Assembly (NCBI RefSeq): GCF_015163655.1 | Contig: NZ_JADEUF010000002.1 | Coordinates: 1 to 64,000 of the forward strand | Direction: 5' to 3' | Source: Xenorhabdus griffiniae | GTDB lineage: Bacteria > Pseudomonadota > Gammaproteobacteria > Enterobacterales > Enterobacteriaceae | DNA length: 64,000 nucleotides | Shown here: positions 45,730 through 54,807 of the stretch, piece by piece | How the letters are laid out: each line of letters opens with the position of its first letter | Numbering within the stretch: position 1 is the first letter of the stretch | Notes under the pieces: model-generated | Told to the model about the DNA's origin: nothing | The model's input: only the letters and a program-made list of their open reading frames with translations | Database searches by the model: none | Made by a program: the position numbers and the translations under genes

Positions 45730-46482
45730 ATGGCTGTAACTAAACTGGTTCTTGTACGGCACGGAGAAAGCGAGTGGAACAAAGAGAACCGTTTTACTGG
45801 CTGGACTGATGTTGAATTGTCCGACAAAGGCCGCTCTGAAGCACAACAAGCTGGTCAACTACTGAAAGAAGAAGGTTTTACTTTTGATTTCGCCTATACT
45901 TCCGTTCTAAAACGTGCTATTCACACTTTGTGGAATATTCTGGATCAGGTTGATCAGCAATGGCTGCCAGTTGAAAAAAGCTGGAAACTGAATGAACGTC
46001 ACTACGGCGCATTACAAGGTCTGGATAAAGCAGAAACCGCAGCCAAATACGGTGATGATCAAGTTAAATTGTGGCGTCGTGGCTTTGCCATCACTCCTCC
46101 TGATTTAACCAAAGATGATGAACGCTACCCAGGCCATGATCCTCGTTACGCCAACCTGAAACCAGAAGAGCTCCCAGTTACTGAAAGCCTTGCTACGACT
46201 ATTGAACGTGTTATCCCTTATTGGGAAGAAGTGATCAAGCCACGCGTAGAAAAAGGCGAAAAAGTTATTATCGCCGCTCACGGTAATTCCCTGCGTGCAT
46301 TGGTGAAGTATCTGGATAATATGAGTGAAGAAGAAATTCTTGAACTGAATATTCCAACCGCTGTACCACTGGTTTATGAGTTTGATGAGAACATGAAACC
46401 TATCAAACACTACTATCTGGGCAATGCTGATGAAATCGCAGCAAAAGCAGCAGCAGTTGCAAATCAGGGTAAGGCGAAGTAA
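45730..46482 (+). CDS. gpmA: 2,3-bisphosphoglycerate-dependent phosphoglycerate mutase
   Basis: A 250-aa glycolytic enzyme interconverting 3- and 2-phosphoglycerate. The phosphoaccepting histidine is H11 in [33 protein letters not shown] and the second catalytic histidine in [16 protein letters not shown] complete the active site. TAGGAG lies nine bases before the ATG. Isolated gene with its own terminator; gpmA and aroG are convergent, as in E. coli. Confidence 0.97.
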   Translation: MAVTKLVLVRHGESEWNKENRFTGWTDVELSDKGRSEAQQAGQLLKEEGFTFDFAYTSVLKRAIHTLWNILDQVDQQWLPVEKSWKLNERHYGALQGLDKAETAAKYGDDQVKLWRRGFAITPPDLTKDDERYPGHDPRYANLKPEELPVTESLATTIERVIPYWEEVIKPRVEKGEKVIIAAHGNSLRALVKYLDNMSEEEILELNIPTAVPLVYEFDENMKPIKHYYLGNADEIAAKAAAVANQGKAK

Positions 46483-46506
46483 TTCTCAAATCGCATAAAG
46501 AATGTT

Positions 46507-46536
46507 AAAAGCCGGATTGATATCCGGCTTTTTTAT
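46507..46536. terminator. bidirectional terminator between gpmA and aroG
   Basis: AAAAGCCGGAT / ATCCGGCTTTTTT with a short TGAT loop; A-run on the left and T-run on the right serve both convergent genes. Confidence 0.9.
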
Positions 46537-46552
46537 GGCATCTTGCAATAAA

Positions 46553-47605
46553 TTAGCTTCTGCGACTCTGGACAGCCTGAGACAACTGGCGCAGTAACGT
46601 TTCGGTATCTTCCCAACCAATACAACCGTCGGTTATACTTTGACCATAAACCAAAGGCTTATCACTCTCCAGGCTTTGGTTTCCTTCAACCAAATGACTT
46701 TCAACCATAACACCAATGATCGCGTTTTCGCCCCCTGCAATCTGACCGCAGACATCAACACCGACGTCCATTTGTCTTTTAAACTGCTTCGCACTATTTG
46801 CATGACTAAAATCAATCATCACGCGGGGAGCCAAGCCCGCTTTTTTTAGTCCTTCTTTAACGGCACCGACATGTTCGGCACTGTAATTAGGCTCTTTGCC
46901 ACCACGCAGAATAATATGGCAATCTTGGTTACCTATTGTATTAACAATCGCGGAGTGACCCCATTTCGTGACAGACAAGAAACAGTGCGATGAACTTGCT
47001 GAATTAATCGCATCAATAGCGACTTTAATTGTGCCATCTGTACCATTTTTAAAACCAACCGGACAGGACAACCCTGAAGCCAACTCGCGATGAATTTGAG
47101 ACTCCGTTGTACGTGCCCCTATCGCACCCCAGCTCATGAGATCAGCTAAATACTGAGGAGTAATCATATCCAAGAATTCACCTGCCGCAGGTAATCCCAT
47201 ATTATTAATATCAAGCAACAACTTACGGGCAGTACGTAATCCGCCATTGATATTAAAACTGCAATCCATGCCTGGATCGTTAATCAATCCTTTCCAGCCG
47301 ATAGTCGTGCGGGGCTTTTCAAAGTACACCCGCATGATAATTTCCAAATCAGCTTTCAATTCTTCACGTAATTTATTCAAGCGCTCTGCATATTCTAACG
47401 CCGCGTGTGGATCATGAATTGAACATGGACCAATCACTACCAATAGACGATCATCTTCACCAATTAAGATATTATGAATAGATTCACGTGCCTTACGAAC
47501 AGTAATAGCACTCTCTTCTGTGGCCGGAAATTTTTCGAGTAATGCAACTGGTGGCAATAATTCTGTTATTTTTCTTATTCTTATATCGTCATTCTGGTAA
47601 TTCAT
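46553..47605 (-). CDS. aroG: 3-deoxy-7-phosphoheptulonate synthase, AroG type
   Basis: A 350-aa first enzyme of the shikimate pathway, phenylalanine-sensitive isoenzyme type. The N-terminus MNYQNDDIRIRKITELLPPVALLEKFP is AroG-like; catalytic blocks are VIGPCSIHDP, RVYFEKPRTTIGWKGLINDP, GARTTESQIHRE, KNGTDGT and DFSHANSAKQ. AAAGGAT precedes the ATG. No TyrR box that I can defend lies upstream, so feedback inhibition is the only visible control. Confidence 0.95.
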   Translation of the reverse strand: MNYQNDDIRIRKITELLPPVALLEKFPATEESAITVRKARESIHNILIGEDDRLLVVIGPCSIHDPHAALEYAERLNKLREELKADLEIIMRVYFEKPRTTIGWKGLINDPGMDCSFNINGGLRTARKLLLDINNMGLPAAGEFLDMITPQYLADLMSWGAIGARTTESQIHRELASGLSCPVGFKNGTDGTIKVAIDAINSASSSHCFLSVTKWGHSAIVNTIGNQDCHIILRGGKEPNYSAEHVGAVKEGLKKAGLAPRVMIDFSHANSAKQFKRQMDVGVDVCGQIAGGENAIIGVMVESHLVEGNQSLESDKPLVYGQSITDGCIGWEDTETLLRQLSQAVQSRRS

Positions 47606-47915
47606 TATCCTTTCACCTAATACGTTTACAGTTATTTAAAACAATTTTGTGATCTCAATCTAACTGTTAGGCGTTGTTCTGTAAATAATCTTTGTGAGTA
47701 AAAATAGAATACTTTTTTATGGAAAATGCTATTGAGAGTAAAAATGATGTTAATTCAAATAAATATACTAATCTAACTTCAAATCACGTTTCATATCGTG
47801 TTGTAAATTGCAACTTGAAATTTAATGCGTATAGGCTAATTAAGAAGAGAATGTCTTGTAGAGAAATATCAGCTAACAGGCCATAGATTATCTATGGCCG
47901 ACGATCGATTTTAAT
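47606..47915. other. gap between aroG and pnuC
   Basis: About 310 bases holding the aroG promoter, a hairpin-less repeat (47764-47833) and a short inverted repeat CCATAGAT/ATCTATGG at 47881-47896 that may end pnuC transcripts. No gene. In E. coli zitB and ybgS lie here; neither is present. Confidence 0.6.
47764..47833 (+). repeat. short palindromic repeat, copy 11 (hairpin-less derivative)
   Basis: A 70-bp element starting TATACTAATCTAACTTCAAA, continuing ATCACGTTTCATATCGTG, and ending TTTAATGCGTATA. It shares with copy 9 the same internal loss of the central hairpin. Confidence 0.9.
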
Positions 47916-48635
47916 TTACATCTCCTTTGGGTTGTTATCCGCTGGTTTCGCTGCCTTAATCCACAGGCGAACACCATTCAATGCAATACCTGTCAAAATA
48001 ATATATTGCAGCGACATCGCCAAAACGCCTTGATAGTAATAAATCACGACACTGATAACATCGATGATAACCCAAATCAGCCAATTTTCTACATGCTTAC
48101 GCGTCATTAGTATCATTGCCACGATGGATAATACTGTCATCACTGAATCCCAGAATGGGAACGCATCGGACTGTAACTCAGGCATGATGATATTAAAGCC
48201 CATTCCCTGTAGGGCGAGTACCACCACTTTTGCCATATAACCAAATAATTGATCGATATTAAATGTCATAATCAATATGGCAGCAATGGAAATTGCGGCA
48301 ACAACAGCCATCTGTTTAGGGTTGAGCCACCGAATTTTAAGCTCTATTTGTTTTTGCTCATTGACTCGGCTCCATGCATACCAACCATAGACATTGGCCG
48401 CGAAGAAAAAGATTTGCAGAATAAGGCTGGCGTAGAGTTGAATTTGAAAGAAGATAACAGCAAATAGCGAGACATTAATTAATCCAAACAGGTAATTAAT
48501 GATTTTCTCCTGACTAGCAAGCCAAATACATAACAGCCCTGCTATCGTACCAACCGCTTCAATATATGAAAGGTTATAGCCGCCCGTTCCTAGTGGTATC
48601 TGCACTAATATGTTATTAATGTTGAAAAAATCCAT
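47916..48635 (-). CDS. pnuC: nicotinamide riboside transporter PnuC
   Basis: A 239-aa inner-membrane facilitator with seven predicted helices and the PnuC blocks SYIEAVGTIAGLLCIWLASQE, NYLFGLINVSLFAVIFFQ, FFAANVYGWYAW and NWLIWVIIDVISVVIYYYQG. It imports nicotinamide riboside for NAD salvage. In E. coli it follows nadA in an operon; here nadA is absent and the upstream neighbours are tRNA genes. A NadR-type operator 88 bases upstream suggests repression when NAD is plentiful. Confidence 0.94.
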   Translation of the reverse strand: MDFFNINNILVQIPLGTGGYNLSYIEAVGTIAGLLCIWLASQEKIINYLFGLINVSLFAVIFFQIQLYASLILQIFFFAANVYGWYAWSRVNEQKQIELKIRWLNPKQMAVVAAISIAAILIMTFNIDQLFGYMAKVVVLALQGMGFNIIMPELQSDAFPFWDSVMTVLSIVAMILMTRKHVENWLIWVIIDVISVVIYYYQGVLAMSLQYIILTGIALNGVRLWIKAAKPADNNPKEM

Positions 48636-48723
48636 ACTTTTTTATCCTTACCATAAATAATGTTTAGTATATCAATACAAAAAACATGAAATTACGAGAT
48701 AAATAGGCTATTTTGCACTTTGT

Positions 48724-48741
48724 TGTTTTACATACTAAACA
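48724..48741. promoter_or_regulatory. NadR operator upstream of pnuC
   Basis: TGTTTT-N6-TAAACA matches the enterobacterial NadR consensus TGTTTA-N6-TAAACA at 11 of 12 positions. A further TGTTTA half site is at 48661-48666. Function inferred from the consensus and from pnuC being a known NadR target. Confidence 0.72.
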
Positions 48742-48840
48742 AGATAGCGAATTTAAGAAAAAAAGTCTTTAATTATTTTAAAGAATTAAGAATGATAAGG
48801 AAAAATGTGAAGTCAGTAATCAATTTATTAAGTTATCTGC

Positions 48841-48879
48841 TGCGACTGTCAACGGTTCTACTGACTGAGTTAACGACCG
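48841..48879 (-). pseudogene. relic of a tRNA-Lys gene (5' half)
   Basis: This stretch aligns with the acceptor, D-arm and anticodon-stem half of the two intact tRNA-Lys genes next to it (AACGACC, CTGACTGAG, GTCAAC shared) but carries several substitutions and lacks the T-arm half. The spacer after it (ATCTAAGGAGTATTTG) is also shared with the spacer between the intact genes, so it is a decayed third repeat unit. Confidence 0.75.
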
Positions 48880-48910
48880 ATCTAAGGAGTATTTGAAGTG
48901 AGAGTTTAGA

Positions 48911-48986
48911 TGGTGGGTCGTGCAGGATTCGAACCTGCGACCAATTGATTAAAAGTCAACTGCTCTACCGACTGAGCTAACGACCC
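48911..48986 (-). tRNA. tRNA-Lys(UUU), copy 1
   Basis: 76 bases including encoded CCA; 5' GGGTCGTTAGCTCAG D-arm start, anticodon loop CTTTTAA (anticodon TTT), T-arm GGTTCGAATCC, acceptor pairing GGGTCGT/ACGACCC. Identical to copy 2. In E. coli a cluster of Lys and Val tRNAs lies at the same place between pnuC/nadA and the tol-pal genes. Confidence 0.97.
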
Positions 48987-49017
48987 ATCTAAGGAGTACT
49001 TGAGGTGAGAATTTAGA

Positions 49018-49093
49018 TGGTGGGTCGTGCAGGATTCGAACCTGCGACCAATTGATTAAAAGTCAACTGCTCTACCGACTGAGCTAACGACCC
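49018..49093 (-). tRNA. tRNA-Lys(UUU), copy 2
   Basis: Identical 76-base gene with CCA, 31 bases upstream of copy 1 in the transcript direction. The two are probably processed from one precursor. No valine tRNA genes, which alternate with tRNA-Lys here in E. coli, are present. Confidence 0.97.
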
Positions 49094-49249
49094 ATCTAAA
49101 TCTGTTTGGCAGTTATCCCTGCCAACGGCGGCATATATTACTGATTTCTCAGTATGGTGCAACGTTTATTTTAGAAAACTTGTTTAAATGCTTATTAAGC
49201 AGTCAATTATCCCCAAAAAGACCGATATCTGACCTTTCGGGGATAATTA

Positions 49250-50014
49250 TTACATCCCAGAAAGCTTTTTCCCAGCCATTTTTGCTGCATTAGTACCAGG
49301 ATATTGCTTAACCACCTGCTGATAAACCGCTTTCGCTTTATCCTTTTGCCCCTTTTCCTGCATGATTAAACCCACTTTATACAGGGAATCACTGCTTTTT
49401 TGTGACTTAGGATAGTCTTTCACGACAGTGGCAAAATAATAAGCCGCATCGTCTTTCTTGCCTTTGTTGTAATTCAACTGCCCTAACCAATAATTAGCAT
49501 TCGGCAAATATTTAGACTTAGGATAGGTTTTGGCAAAATTTTGAAATGCGACAATCGCTTTATCATATTCTTTGGTATTGATAGCCAAAGAAACAGCGGC
49601 ATCGTAATCACCTTTTTCACTTCCTGTACTTGCCGACACAGCAGATTGTTTATTCCCAGCTTGTGCCGAACGATTTTCTGGCTCTGAATTCTCTGCACTG
49701 GCTGGATTGGTGATTTTATCCAATTGCAGATAAAGATCTTTTTGACGTTCAATGATCTGATTTAATTGATACTGGTTTTCCTGAATTTGGCCACGGAGTG
49801 TATCGATATCACGTTGCGAATCAGAAAGTTGTTGCTGGAGCTGAGTTAATAATTGACTGTGAGCGTCAGAAATACGCTCTAATTGGGAGAGGCGCTCATC
49901 GGTGGAGCCTGAGCCGACATTACTGATTGGCGCTCGGGCGGTAGCGGCCCAAGGAGCCGCTACGCCAACCAATAACGACAGACCCAACATATAACGTCTG
50001 AAGTTACTGTTCAT
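49250..50014 (-). CDS. cpoB: cell division coordinator CpoB (YbgF)
   Basis: A 254-aa periplasmic protein that links PBP1B with the Tol machinery during constriction. Signal peptide (about residues 1-27, ending AARA region), a coiled-coil oligomerisation segment (about 40-100: ERISDAHSQLLTQLQQQL then QRDIDTLRGQIQENQYQLNQ), a Ser/Asn-rich linker, and three TPR repeats in the C-terminal 125 residues (YDAAVSLAINTKEYDKAIVAF, YLPNANYWLGQLNYNKGK). It starts 9 bases after pal and ends the tol-pal operon. Confidence 0.95.
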   Translation of the reverse strand: MNSNFRRYMLGLSLLVGVAAPWAATARAPISNVGSGSTDERLSQLERISDAHSQLLTQLQQQLSDSQRDIDTLRGQIQENQYQLNQIIERQKDLYLQLDKITNPASAENSEPENRSAQAGNKQSAVSASTGSEKGDYDAAVSLAINTKEYDKAIVAFQNFAKTYPKSKYLPNANYWLGQLNYNKGKKDDAAYYFATVVKDYPKSQKSSDSLYKVGLIMQEKGQKDKAKAVYQQVVKQYPGTNAAKMAGKKLSGM

Positions 50015-50023
50015 GCATTACTC

Positions 50024-50524
50024 TTAGTATACGATCACAGCGCGACGGTTTTTCGCATATGCTGCTTCGTCATGGCCAAGTACAGCTGGTTTTTCTTTAC
50101 CGTAAGAAACGATAGCAAGCTGATCAGCAGAAACGCCTTTGCCTTGCAGATACATTTTCACTGCGTTCGCACGACGCTCACCCAGAGCAATGTTGTACTC
50201 TGGAGTACCACGCTCATCCGCGTGACCTTCGATAGTCACTTTAACAGATGGGTTAGTGCGCAGGAAAGCAGCGTGTGCATCCAACATCTGAGCAAATTCG
50301 CTGTTGATATCGTACTTATCGAAACCGAAGTATACGATGTTGTTGTTTTGCAGCTCTTGCATCTGCTGACGTGCTAATTCTTCAGCAGACAGAGTCTTAG
50401 AAGAATTATCAACAGTGCTTACACCAGACTGATCATTATTGCCAGTTTTGTTAGAACTACACGCTGCTACGGCCATGATTGGTAAAGCTAACATCAGCCC
50501 TTTTAGCACTTTGTTCAGTTGCAT
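50024..50524 (-). CDS. pal: peptidoglycan-associated lipoprotein Pal
   Basis: A 166-aa outer-membrane lipoprotein of the Tol-Pal system. The lipobox is MAVAAC (signal peptide about 21 residues), a short disordered linker follows, then an OmpA-like peptidoglycan-binding domain with [36 protein letters not shown] and the C-terminal RRAVIVY. The start at ATG 50524 (MQLNKVLKG) matches E. coli; an upstream ATG at 50551 would disrupt the signal peptide. Confidence 0.96.
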   Translation of the reverse strand: MQLNKVLKGLMLALPIMAVAACSSNKTGNNDQSGVSTVDNSSKTLSAEELARQQMQELQNNNIVYFGFDKYDINSEFAQMLDAHAAFLRTNPSVKVTIEGHADERGTPEYNIALGERRANAVKMYLQGKGVSADQLAIVSYGKEKPAVLGHDEAAYAKNRRAVIVY

Positions 50525-50566
50525 CTCTTTGATCCTTTTATAGTTTGCCATACATATTATTATGCA

Positions 50567-51874
50567 TCACAGATACGGCGACCAGGCAGGGAATTTTACC
50601 TGTCCATCGGTAGCCGGAAGACGCGCTTTGAAACGCCCATCAGTCGAAACTAGCTGCAATACAGTTCCCCACCCTTGAGTGGAGCTATAAATCACCATAG
50701 TGCCATTAGGTGCGATGCTCGGCGTTTCATCCAGAAACGTATCTGTCAAAACTTGGACAGATCCCGTTGCCAGATCCTGTTTGGCGATATGCTGACTGCC
50801 ACTCGCTGAGCTAACCATCACAATAAAACTACCGTCAGGGCTAACATCTGCATCTTGGTTTTGTGATCCTTCCCAAGTTAGGCGTTGTGGAGCACCGCCA
50901 TTAATATCAATTTTATACAATTGTGGACGCCCACCCTGATCTGAGGTATAGACCAGTGTTTGGCTATCTGGCATCCAGCTTGGCTCAGTATTATTACTGC
51001 GACCATCGGTAATCTGGCGGATTTGGCCAGACGCTAAATCCATCACGTAAAGATTCAAACTACCGGTTTTAGATAATGCAAAAGCAAGCTTAGTTCCATC
51101 CGGAGAAAATGCGGGGGCTCCGTTATGGCGAGGGAACGAAGCGACCTGACGAACAGCACCTGTTGCCAGTGTTTGAATAATCAGCGCAGAGCGACCGCCT
51201 TCAAATGTAACATAGGCAAGTTTGGAAGCATCTGGCGACCAGGCCGGTGACATCAATGGTTCCGGTGAGCTATGTACGGTAAATTGATTATAACCATCAT
51301 AATCAGAAACACGCAGCTCATAACGATATTTCCCCGCACTGTTATTTTTAACGACGTAAGCTATACGAGTAGTAAATGCACCCTTAATGCCTGTCAATTT
51401 TTCAAATACCTGATTACTGGCTGTGTGTGCGGCGAAACGTAACCATTTCTTTTCAACCGTGAATTGTTCTTGTGCCAAGACCGTTCCTGGTGCACCAGCA
51501 ACGTCAACAAGCTGATAAGAAACCAGGAATTTACCATCTGCACTGGGTTGAATATTTCCAACAACGACCGAATCGATCCCTAACGCAGCCCATGCGGCAG
51601 GCGTTACCTCTGATGCAGTAGTTGGTTGTTGCGGCATACGAGCAGAGTCAATCGGATTAAATTTCCCGCTGTTTCTCAAATCCGCAGCAATAATTGAGCC
51701 AATATTTTCTGGTGACTCACCGACCCCAGTCCATTTAAATGGAACAACGCCAATAGAACGGGCAGAATCAACACCCTGTGTAATTTCAATGCGAACCTCT
51801 GCATGAGCAAGCGCTGCCCACATCACCAGAAAGCCCAGTATGACTTTAAACATCTGTTTAAAAGTTTGCTTCAT
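50567..51874 (-). CDS. tolB: Tol-Pal system beta-propeller protein TolB
   Basis: A 435-aa periplasmic protein linking TolA and Pal. Signal peptide of about 25 residues ending in AHA, then [21 protein letters not shown] with the TolA-binding N-terminal strand, an alpha/beta domain, and a six-bladed propeller with repeated [18 protein letters not shown] blades and WSPYL at the C-terminus. Two ATGs are in tandem; the second (51874) is at the better distance from AGGGAG. Confidence 0.96.
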   Translation of the reverse strand: MKQTFKQMFKVILGFLVMWAALAHAEVRIEITQGVDSARSIGVVPFKWTGVGESPENIGSIIAADLRNSGKFNPIDSARMPQQPTTASEVTPAAWAALGIDSVVVGNIQPSADGKFLVSYQLVDVAGAPGTVLAQEQFTVEKKWLRFAAHTASNQVFEKLTGIKGAFTTRIAYVVKNNSAGKYRYELRVSDYDGYNQFTVHSSPEPLMSPAWSPDASKLAYVTFEGGRSALIIQTLATGAVRQVASFPRHNGAPAFSPDGTKLAFALSKTGSLNLYVMDLASGQIRQITDGRSNNTEPSWMPDSQTLVYTSDQGGRPQLYKIDINGGAPQRLTWEGSQNQDADVSPDGSFIVMVSSASGSQHIAKQDLATGSVQVLTDTFLDETPSIAPNGTMVIYSSTQGWGTVLQLVSTDGRFKARLPATDGQVKFPAWSPYL

Positions 51875-52043
51875 CATCTCTCCCTTATCGCGATCTTTTT
51901 ATCTGCCGCAATAATCCGCCGGATTCTAACAAACGCCAACAAACAAAACTAGACACCTAAATAAAATCTAATAATTTTGTTTGTACATATAAATTATTCG
52001 TAAGTTTGGTTAACACATAATGATTATCTACCAAACATTTAAC

Positions 52044-53120
52044 TTACTGCGGTTTAAATTCTAGCGTGAAACTCTTAAAATATTCATAAACCTCTTTGCT
52101 TGGTGGAGGCGGCATTTTTTTTGCCAAATTAGCGGCGGTAATAGCGGCTCGACATAACGCCGGATCACCCGCTCCTGCTTTGATATCAATCAGTAATCCA
52201 TCTGGCGCCAGCTTTATATTCAAATCACAAGTACGACCGATATACAGGCTTGGATCGCGAAAATTCTGCTGGATCGCAGACTGAATCCGTCCCTTGTAAT
52301 TATTAATTTCCGAATCTGAAGGTCCACTTTTCTTACCGCCACCTTTTCCGGCCGAAGTTGCTCCCCCCTGCTTAGGCGTATTAGACGTTAATCCACCTAA
52401 CAGATCATTAACCGTTTGAGCTTGCTTTGCTGCTTCAGCCTTAGCTTTTGCTTTCGCCTTAGCTTTTTCTTCTGCCTCTGCCTTGGCCTTAGCTTCGGCT
52501 TCGGCTTCCGCTTTAGCTTTCGCCTCAGCCGCCGCTTTACGTTTTACTGCCTCTTCAGCTTCTTTCTTCGCCTGGGCTTCCGCTTTCTGGCGGGCTTCCG
52601 CTTGCTCTTTTAGAATTCGTTCTTTTTCTGCCAGTGCTTTTGCAGCCGCTTCTTCTGCCTGCTTTTGGTCTTCACGCGCTTTGGCAGCAGCGGCATCAGC
52701 CTGTTCCTGCTCTTCACGTGCTTTAGTGGCAGCAGCCTCAGACTGTTTTTTCTGCGCTTCAGCTTCCTGCAATGCTTTAATTCGCTCTTCTTCAGCCACT
52801 TTCAAGCGTTCCTGTTCTTCCGCCTGCTTTGCCCGCAATTCAGCCGCCTGTTGCTCCGCTTTTTTCTTCCGCTGTTGTTCAGCTAACTTTGCATTGGCCT
52901 GTTGCTGTTGTTGCTGGTTATATTGCTGAACGACCGCATTCGGATCAACCATAACAGCATCAATGACAGTACCGCTTTGTCCACCGCCCCCCATTTCTGT
53001 TTTTTGCACCCAAGAACCCCAAATCAGAAATCCGATCAGGATAATGTGCAATATTACCGAAATAATAATGGCGCGATTCAGCCTATTGTTTTGCTCGCTT
53101 GTCTTTCCCACGCTCGACAT
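52044..53120 (-). CDS. tolA: cell-envelope integrity protein TolA
   Basis: A 358-aa inner-membrane protein (421 aa in E. coli; shorter helical region). One membrane helix near residues 17-37 (RAIIISVILHIILIGFLIWG), a long Ala/Lys/Glu-rich helix of domain II (about 75-240), a Gly/Ser hinge, and a globular domain III with the disulfide-forming CDLNIKLAPDGLL and CRAA cysteines. It transmits energy from TolQR to the outer membrane and is exploited by colicins and phages. The SD before ATG is weak. Confidence 0.95.
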   Translation of the reverse strand: MSSVGKTSEQNNRLNRAIIISVILHIILIGFLIWGSWVQKTEMGGGGQSGTVIDAVMVDPNAVVQQYNQQQQQQANAKLAEQQRKKKAEQQAAELRAKQAEEQERLKVAEEERIKALQEAEAQKKQSEAAATKAREEQEQADAAAAKAREDQKQAEEAAAKALAEKERILKEQAEARQKAEAQAKKEAEEAVKRKAAAEAKAKAEAEAEAKAKAEAEEKAKAKAKAKAEAAKQAQTVNDLLGGLTSNTPKQGGATSAGKGGGKKSGPSDSEINNYKGRIQSAIQQNFRDPSLYIGRTCDLNIKLAPDGLLIDIKAGAGDPALCRAAITAANLAKKMPPPPSKEVYEYFKSFTLEFKPQ

Positions 53121-53146
53121 CCAGAAACTTTAAGTGACAACCGTTG

Positions 53147-53578
53147 TCAGGCGCCGATAGGCTGAGTCATTAAGCCCACCGATTTGACACCGGCCTGACG
53201 AAGCATATTCAACGCCTTGATAATTTCATCATAAGGAACTTCCTTAGCGCCACCGATCAAGAAAACCGTTTTCGGATTGGCTTTTATCACGGTTTGAGCT
53301 TCTGCAACGATTTGCTGTTCAGGTAACAACTCCAAGCGTTCCTGATTAACAATCATGTTGTACTGCCCTACCCCAGAAACTTCCACTATGACCGGCGGAT
53401 TATCCGTGCTGGAAACGGTCTTTGAATCCACCGAATCAGGTAAATCAACTTCCACACTTTGCGTGATAATCGGTGCCGTTGCCATGAAAATAAGCAGTAA
53501 TACCAGCAACACGTCCAGCAAGGGGACGATATTGATCTCAGATTTTAGCTCACGTCTGCGACTACGAGTGCGCGCCAT
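53147..53578 (-). CDS. tolR: Tol-Pal system protein TolR
   Basis: A 143-aa ExbD-like subunit of the proton-driven TolQR motor. One N-terminal membrane helix (IVPLLDVLLVLLLIFMA) with the proton-carrying aspartate at residue 22, then a periplasmic domain with peptidoglycan-binding capacity. It starts 24 bases after tolQ. Confidence 0.96.
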   Translation of the reverse strand: MARTRSRRRELKSEINIVPLLDVLLVLLLIFMATAPIITQSVEVDLPDSVDSKTVSSTDNPPVIVEVSGVGQYNMIVNQERLELLPEQQIVAEAQTVIKANPKTVFLIGGAKEVPYDEIIKALNMLRQAGVKSVGLMTQPIGA

Positions 53579-53602
53579 TCGCTGATTTCCCCTTACGATT
53601 TA

Positions 53603-54292
53603 TTACGACTTATTAGTATTGGAAGCAAAAGCCTGACGATGCAGGATAGCCAGGAATTCTTCCATAAAGTTATCGTAAACTTGTTCTAGTTTGTTAACTC
53701 GCTGGTTCAGGCGGTTATAAGCCATCACCGCAGGAATTGCCGCGAACAGGCCAATCGCTGTTGCAATCAAAGCTTCAGCAATACCAGGCGCAACCATTTG
53801 CAAGGTTGCCTGTTTGACCGCTCCCAATGCAATAAAGGCATGCATGATCCCCCAAACCGTACCAAACAAACCAATATAAGGGCTGATGGAACCTACTGTA
53901 CCCAGAAATGGAATATGATTTTCCAATACTTCCAATTCACGATTTAGTGAAATACGCATGGCACGGGAAGCCCCTGTAATAACCGCTTCTGGTGCATGGT
54001 TATTTGCCTGATGTAAACGAGCAAATTCTTTAAACCCGGAATGGAATATCTGCTCAGTACCACTTAACGAATCACGGCGTGACTGACTTTCTTTGTAAAG
54101 GCGAGATAATTCAATACCAGACCAAAATTTATCTTCAAATGCTTCTGCCTCACGGCTTGCGGCATTCAAGATTTTTGTTCGTTGAATAATGATTGCCCAA
54201 GAGACGATAGAGAAGCCAATCAAAATCAGCATGATCAGCTGTACTAAGAAGCCTGCCTTAAGAAATAAATCCAGGATGTTCATGTCAGTCAC
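53603..54292 (-). CDS. tolQ: Tol-Pal system protein TolQ
   Basis: A 229-aa ExbB-like inner-membrane stator subunit with three helices; the conserved [13 protein letters not shown] and the [22 protein letters not shown] helix carry the threonines lining the proton path. It overlaps ybgC by 4 bases. The N-terminus [14 protein letters not shown] is identical in style to E. coli TolQ. Confidence 0.97.
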   Translation of the reverse strand: MTDMNILDLFLKAGFLVQLIMLILIGFSIVSWAIIIQRTKILNAASREAEAFEDKFWSGIELSRLYKESQSRRDSLSGTEQIFHSGFKEFARLHQANNHAPEAVITGASRAMRISLNRELEVLENHIPFLGTVGSISPYIGLFGTVWGIMHAFIALGAVKQATLQMVAPGIAEALIATAIGLFAAIPAVMAYNRLNQRVNKLEQVYDNFMEEFLAILHRQAFASNTNKS

Positions 54293-54693
54293 TGCTTAAA
54301 CTCCGCGACAATAGACTTTGGAAGCGCAATCGGCTTCATTTGAGATGAATTCACGTAGACAACCAGACATTCTGCGCTGCTGATCACTACGCCATTGCAA
54401 TCAACAATTCGTTGAATAAATGTTAGAGAAGCGCCACGGATATTCGTAACTTCGCTTTCAACAACCAGCTGATCATCCAGTTTTGCTGGTTTCCGGTAGT
54501 CAATCGTCATGCGACTAACAACAAAGCCAACTTGCTCATCTAACATAGACTGTTGGTGGAAACCTCTTTCCCGCAACATTTCTGTACGAGCTCTTTCGTA
54601 AAAACCCAAATACCGAGCGTGATAAACCACACCACTAGCATCTGTGTCTTCGTAGTAAACACGGATAGGCCAACGGAATAACATATTACTCAT
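54289..54693 (-). CDS. ybgC: acyl-CoA thioesterase YbgC
   Basis: A 134-aa hot-dog-fold thioesterase of the 4-hydroxybenzoyl-CoA thioesterase type. The catalytic region is [26 protein letters not shown] with Asp18 and His25. In enterobacteria it is the first gene of the tol-pal operon, acts on short-chain or ACP-linked acyl thioesters, and associates with phospholipid synthesis enzymes. It overlaps tolQ by 4 bases. Confidence 0.95.
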   Translation of the reverse strand: MSNMLFRWPIRVYYEDTDASGVVYHARYLGFYERARTEMLRERGFHQQSMLDEQVGFVVSRMTIDYRKPAKLDDQLVVESEVTNIRGASLTFIQRIVDCNGVVISSAECLVVYVNSSQMKPIALPKSIVAEFKQ

Positions 54694-54765
54694 ATAATCC
54701 TAATTAGGCGAATTGACGCTGTCACTATACTTAAGACAATAGCGCTTTGGAATGACCTGTCAGTA

Positions 54766-54793
54766 AAAAAAATTTATAGGCCGATAGCCTATA
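54766..54793 (-). terminator. rho-independent terminator after ybgE
   Basis: Stem TATAGGC / GCCTATA with a 5-base loop followed on the minus strand by AATTTTTTTT. It separates the cydABX-ybgE transcript from ybgC and the tol-pal operon. Confidence 0.8.
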
Positions 54794-54807
54794 AAATTAC
54801 AATTAGT

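Noticed and set aside
47613-47630. Possible TyrR box upstream of aroG (TGTAAA half site)
   Set aside because: Only one half matches; the other half is the ribosome site with one matching base out of six.
3312-47833. Treating the intergenic repeats as a CRISPR array
   Set aside because: They are scattered singly over 45 kb, palindromic and without regular spacers; no cas gene is present.
52416-52929. Long open frames on the plus strand opposite tolA
   Set aside because: They are the antisense of the Ala/Lys/Glu-rich TolA helix, whose biased codons leave long stop-free antisense frames.
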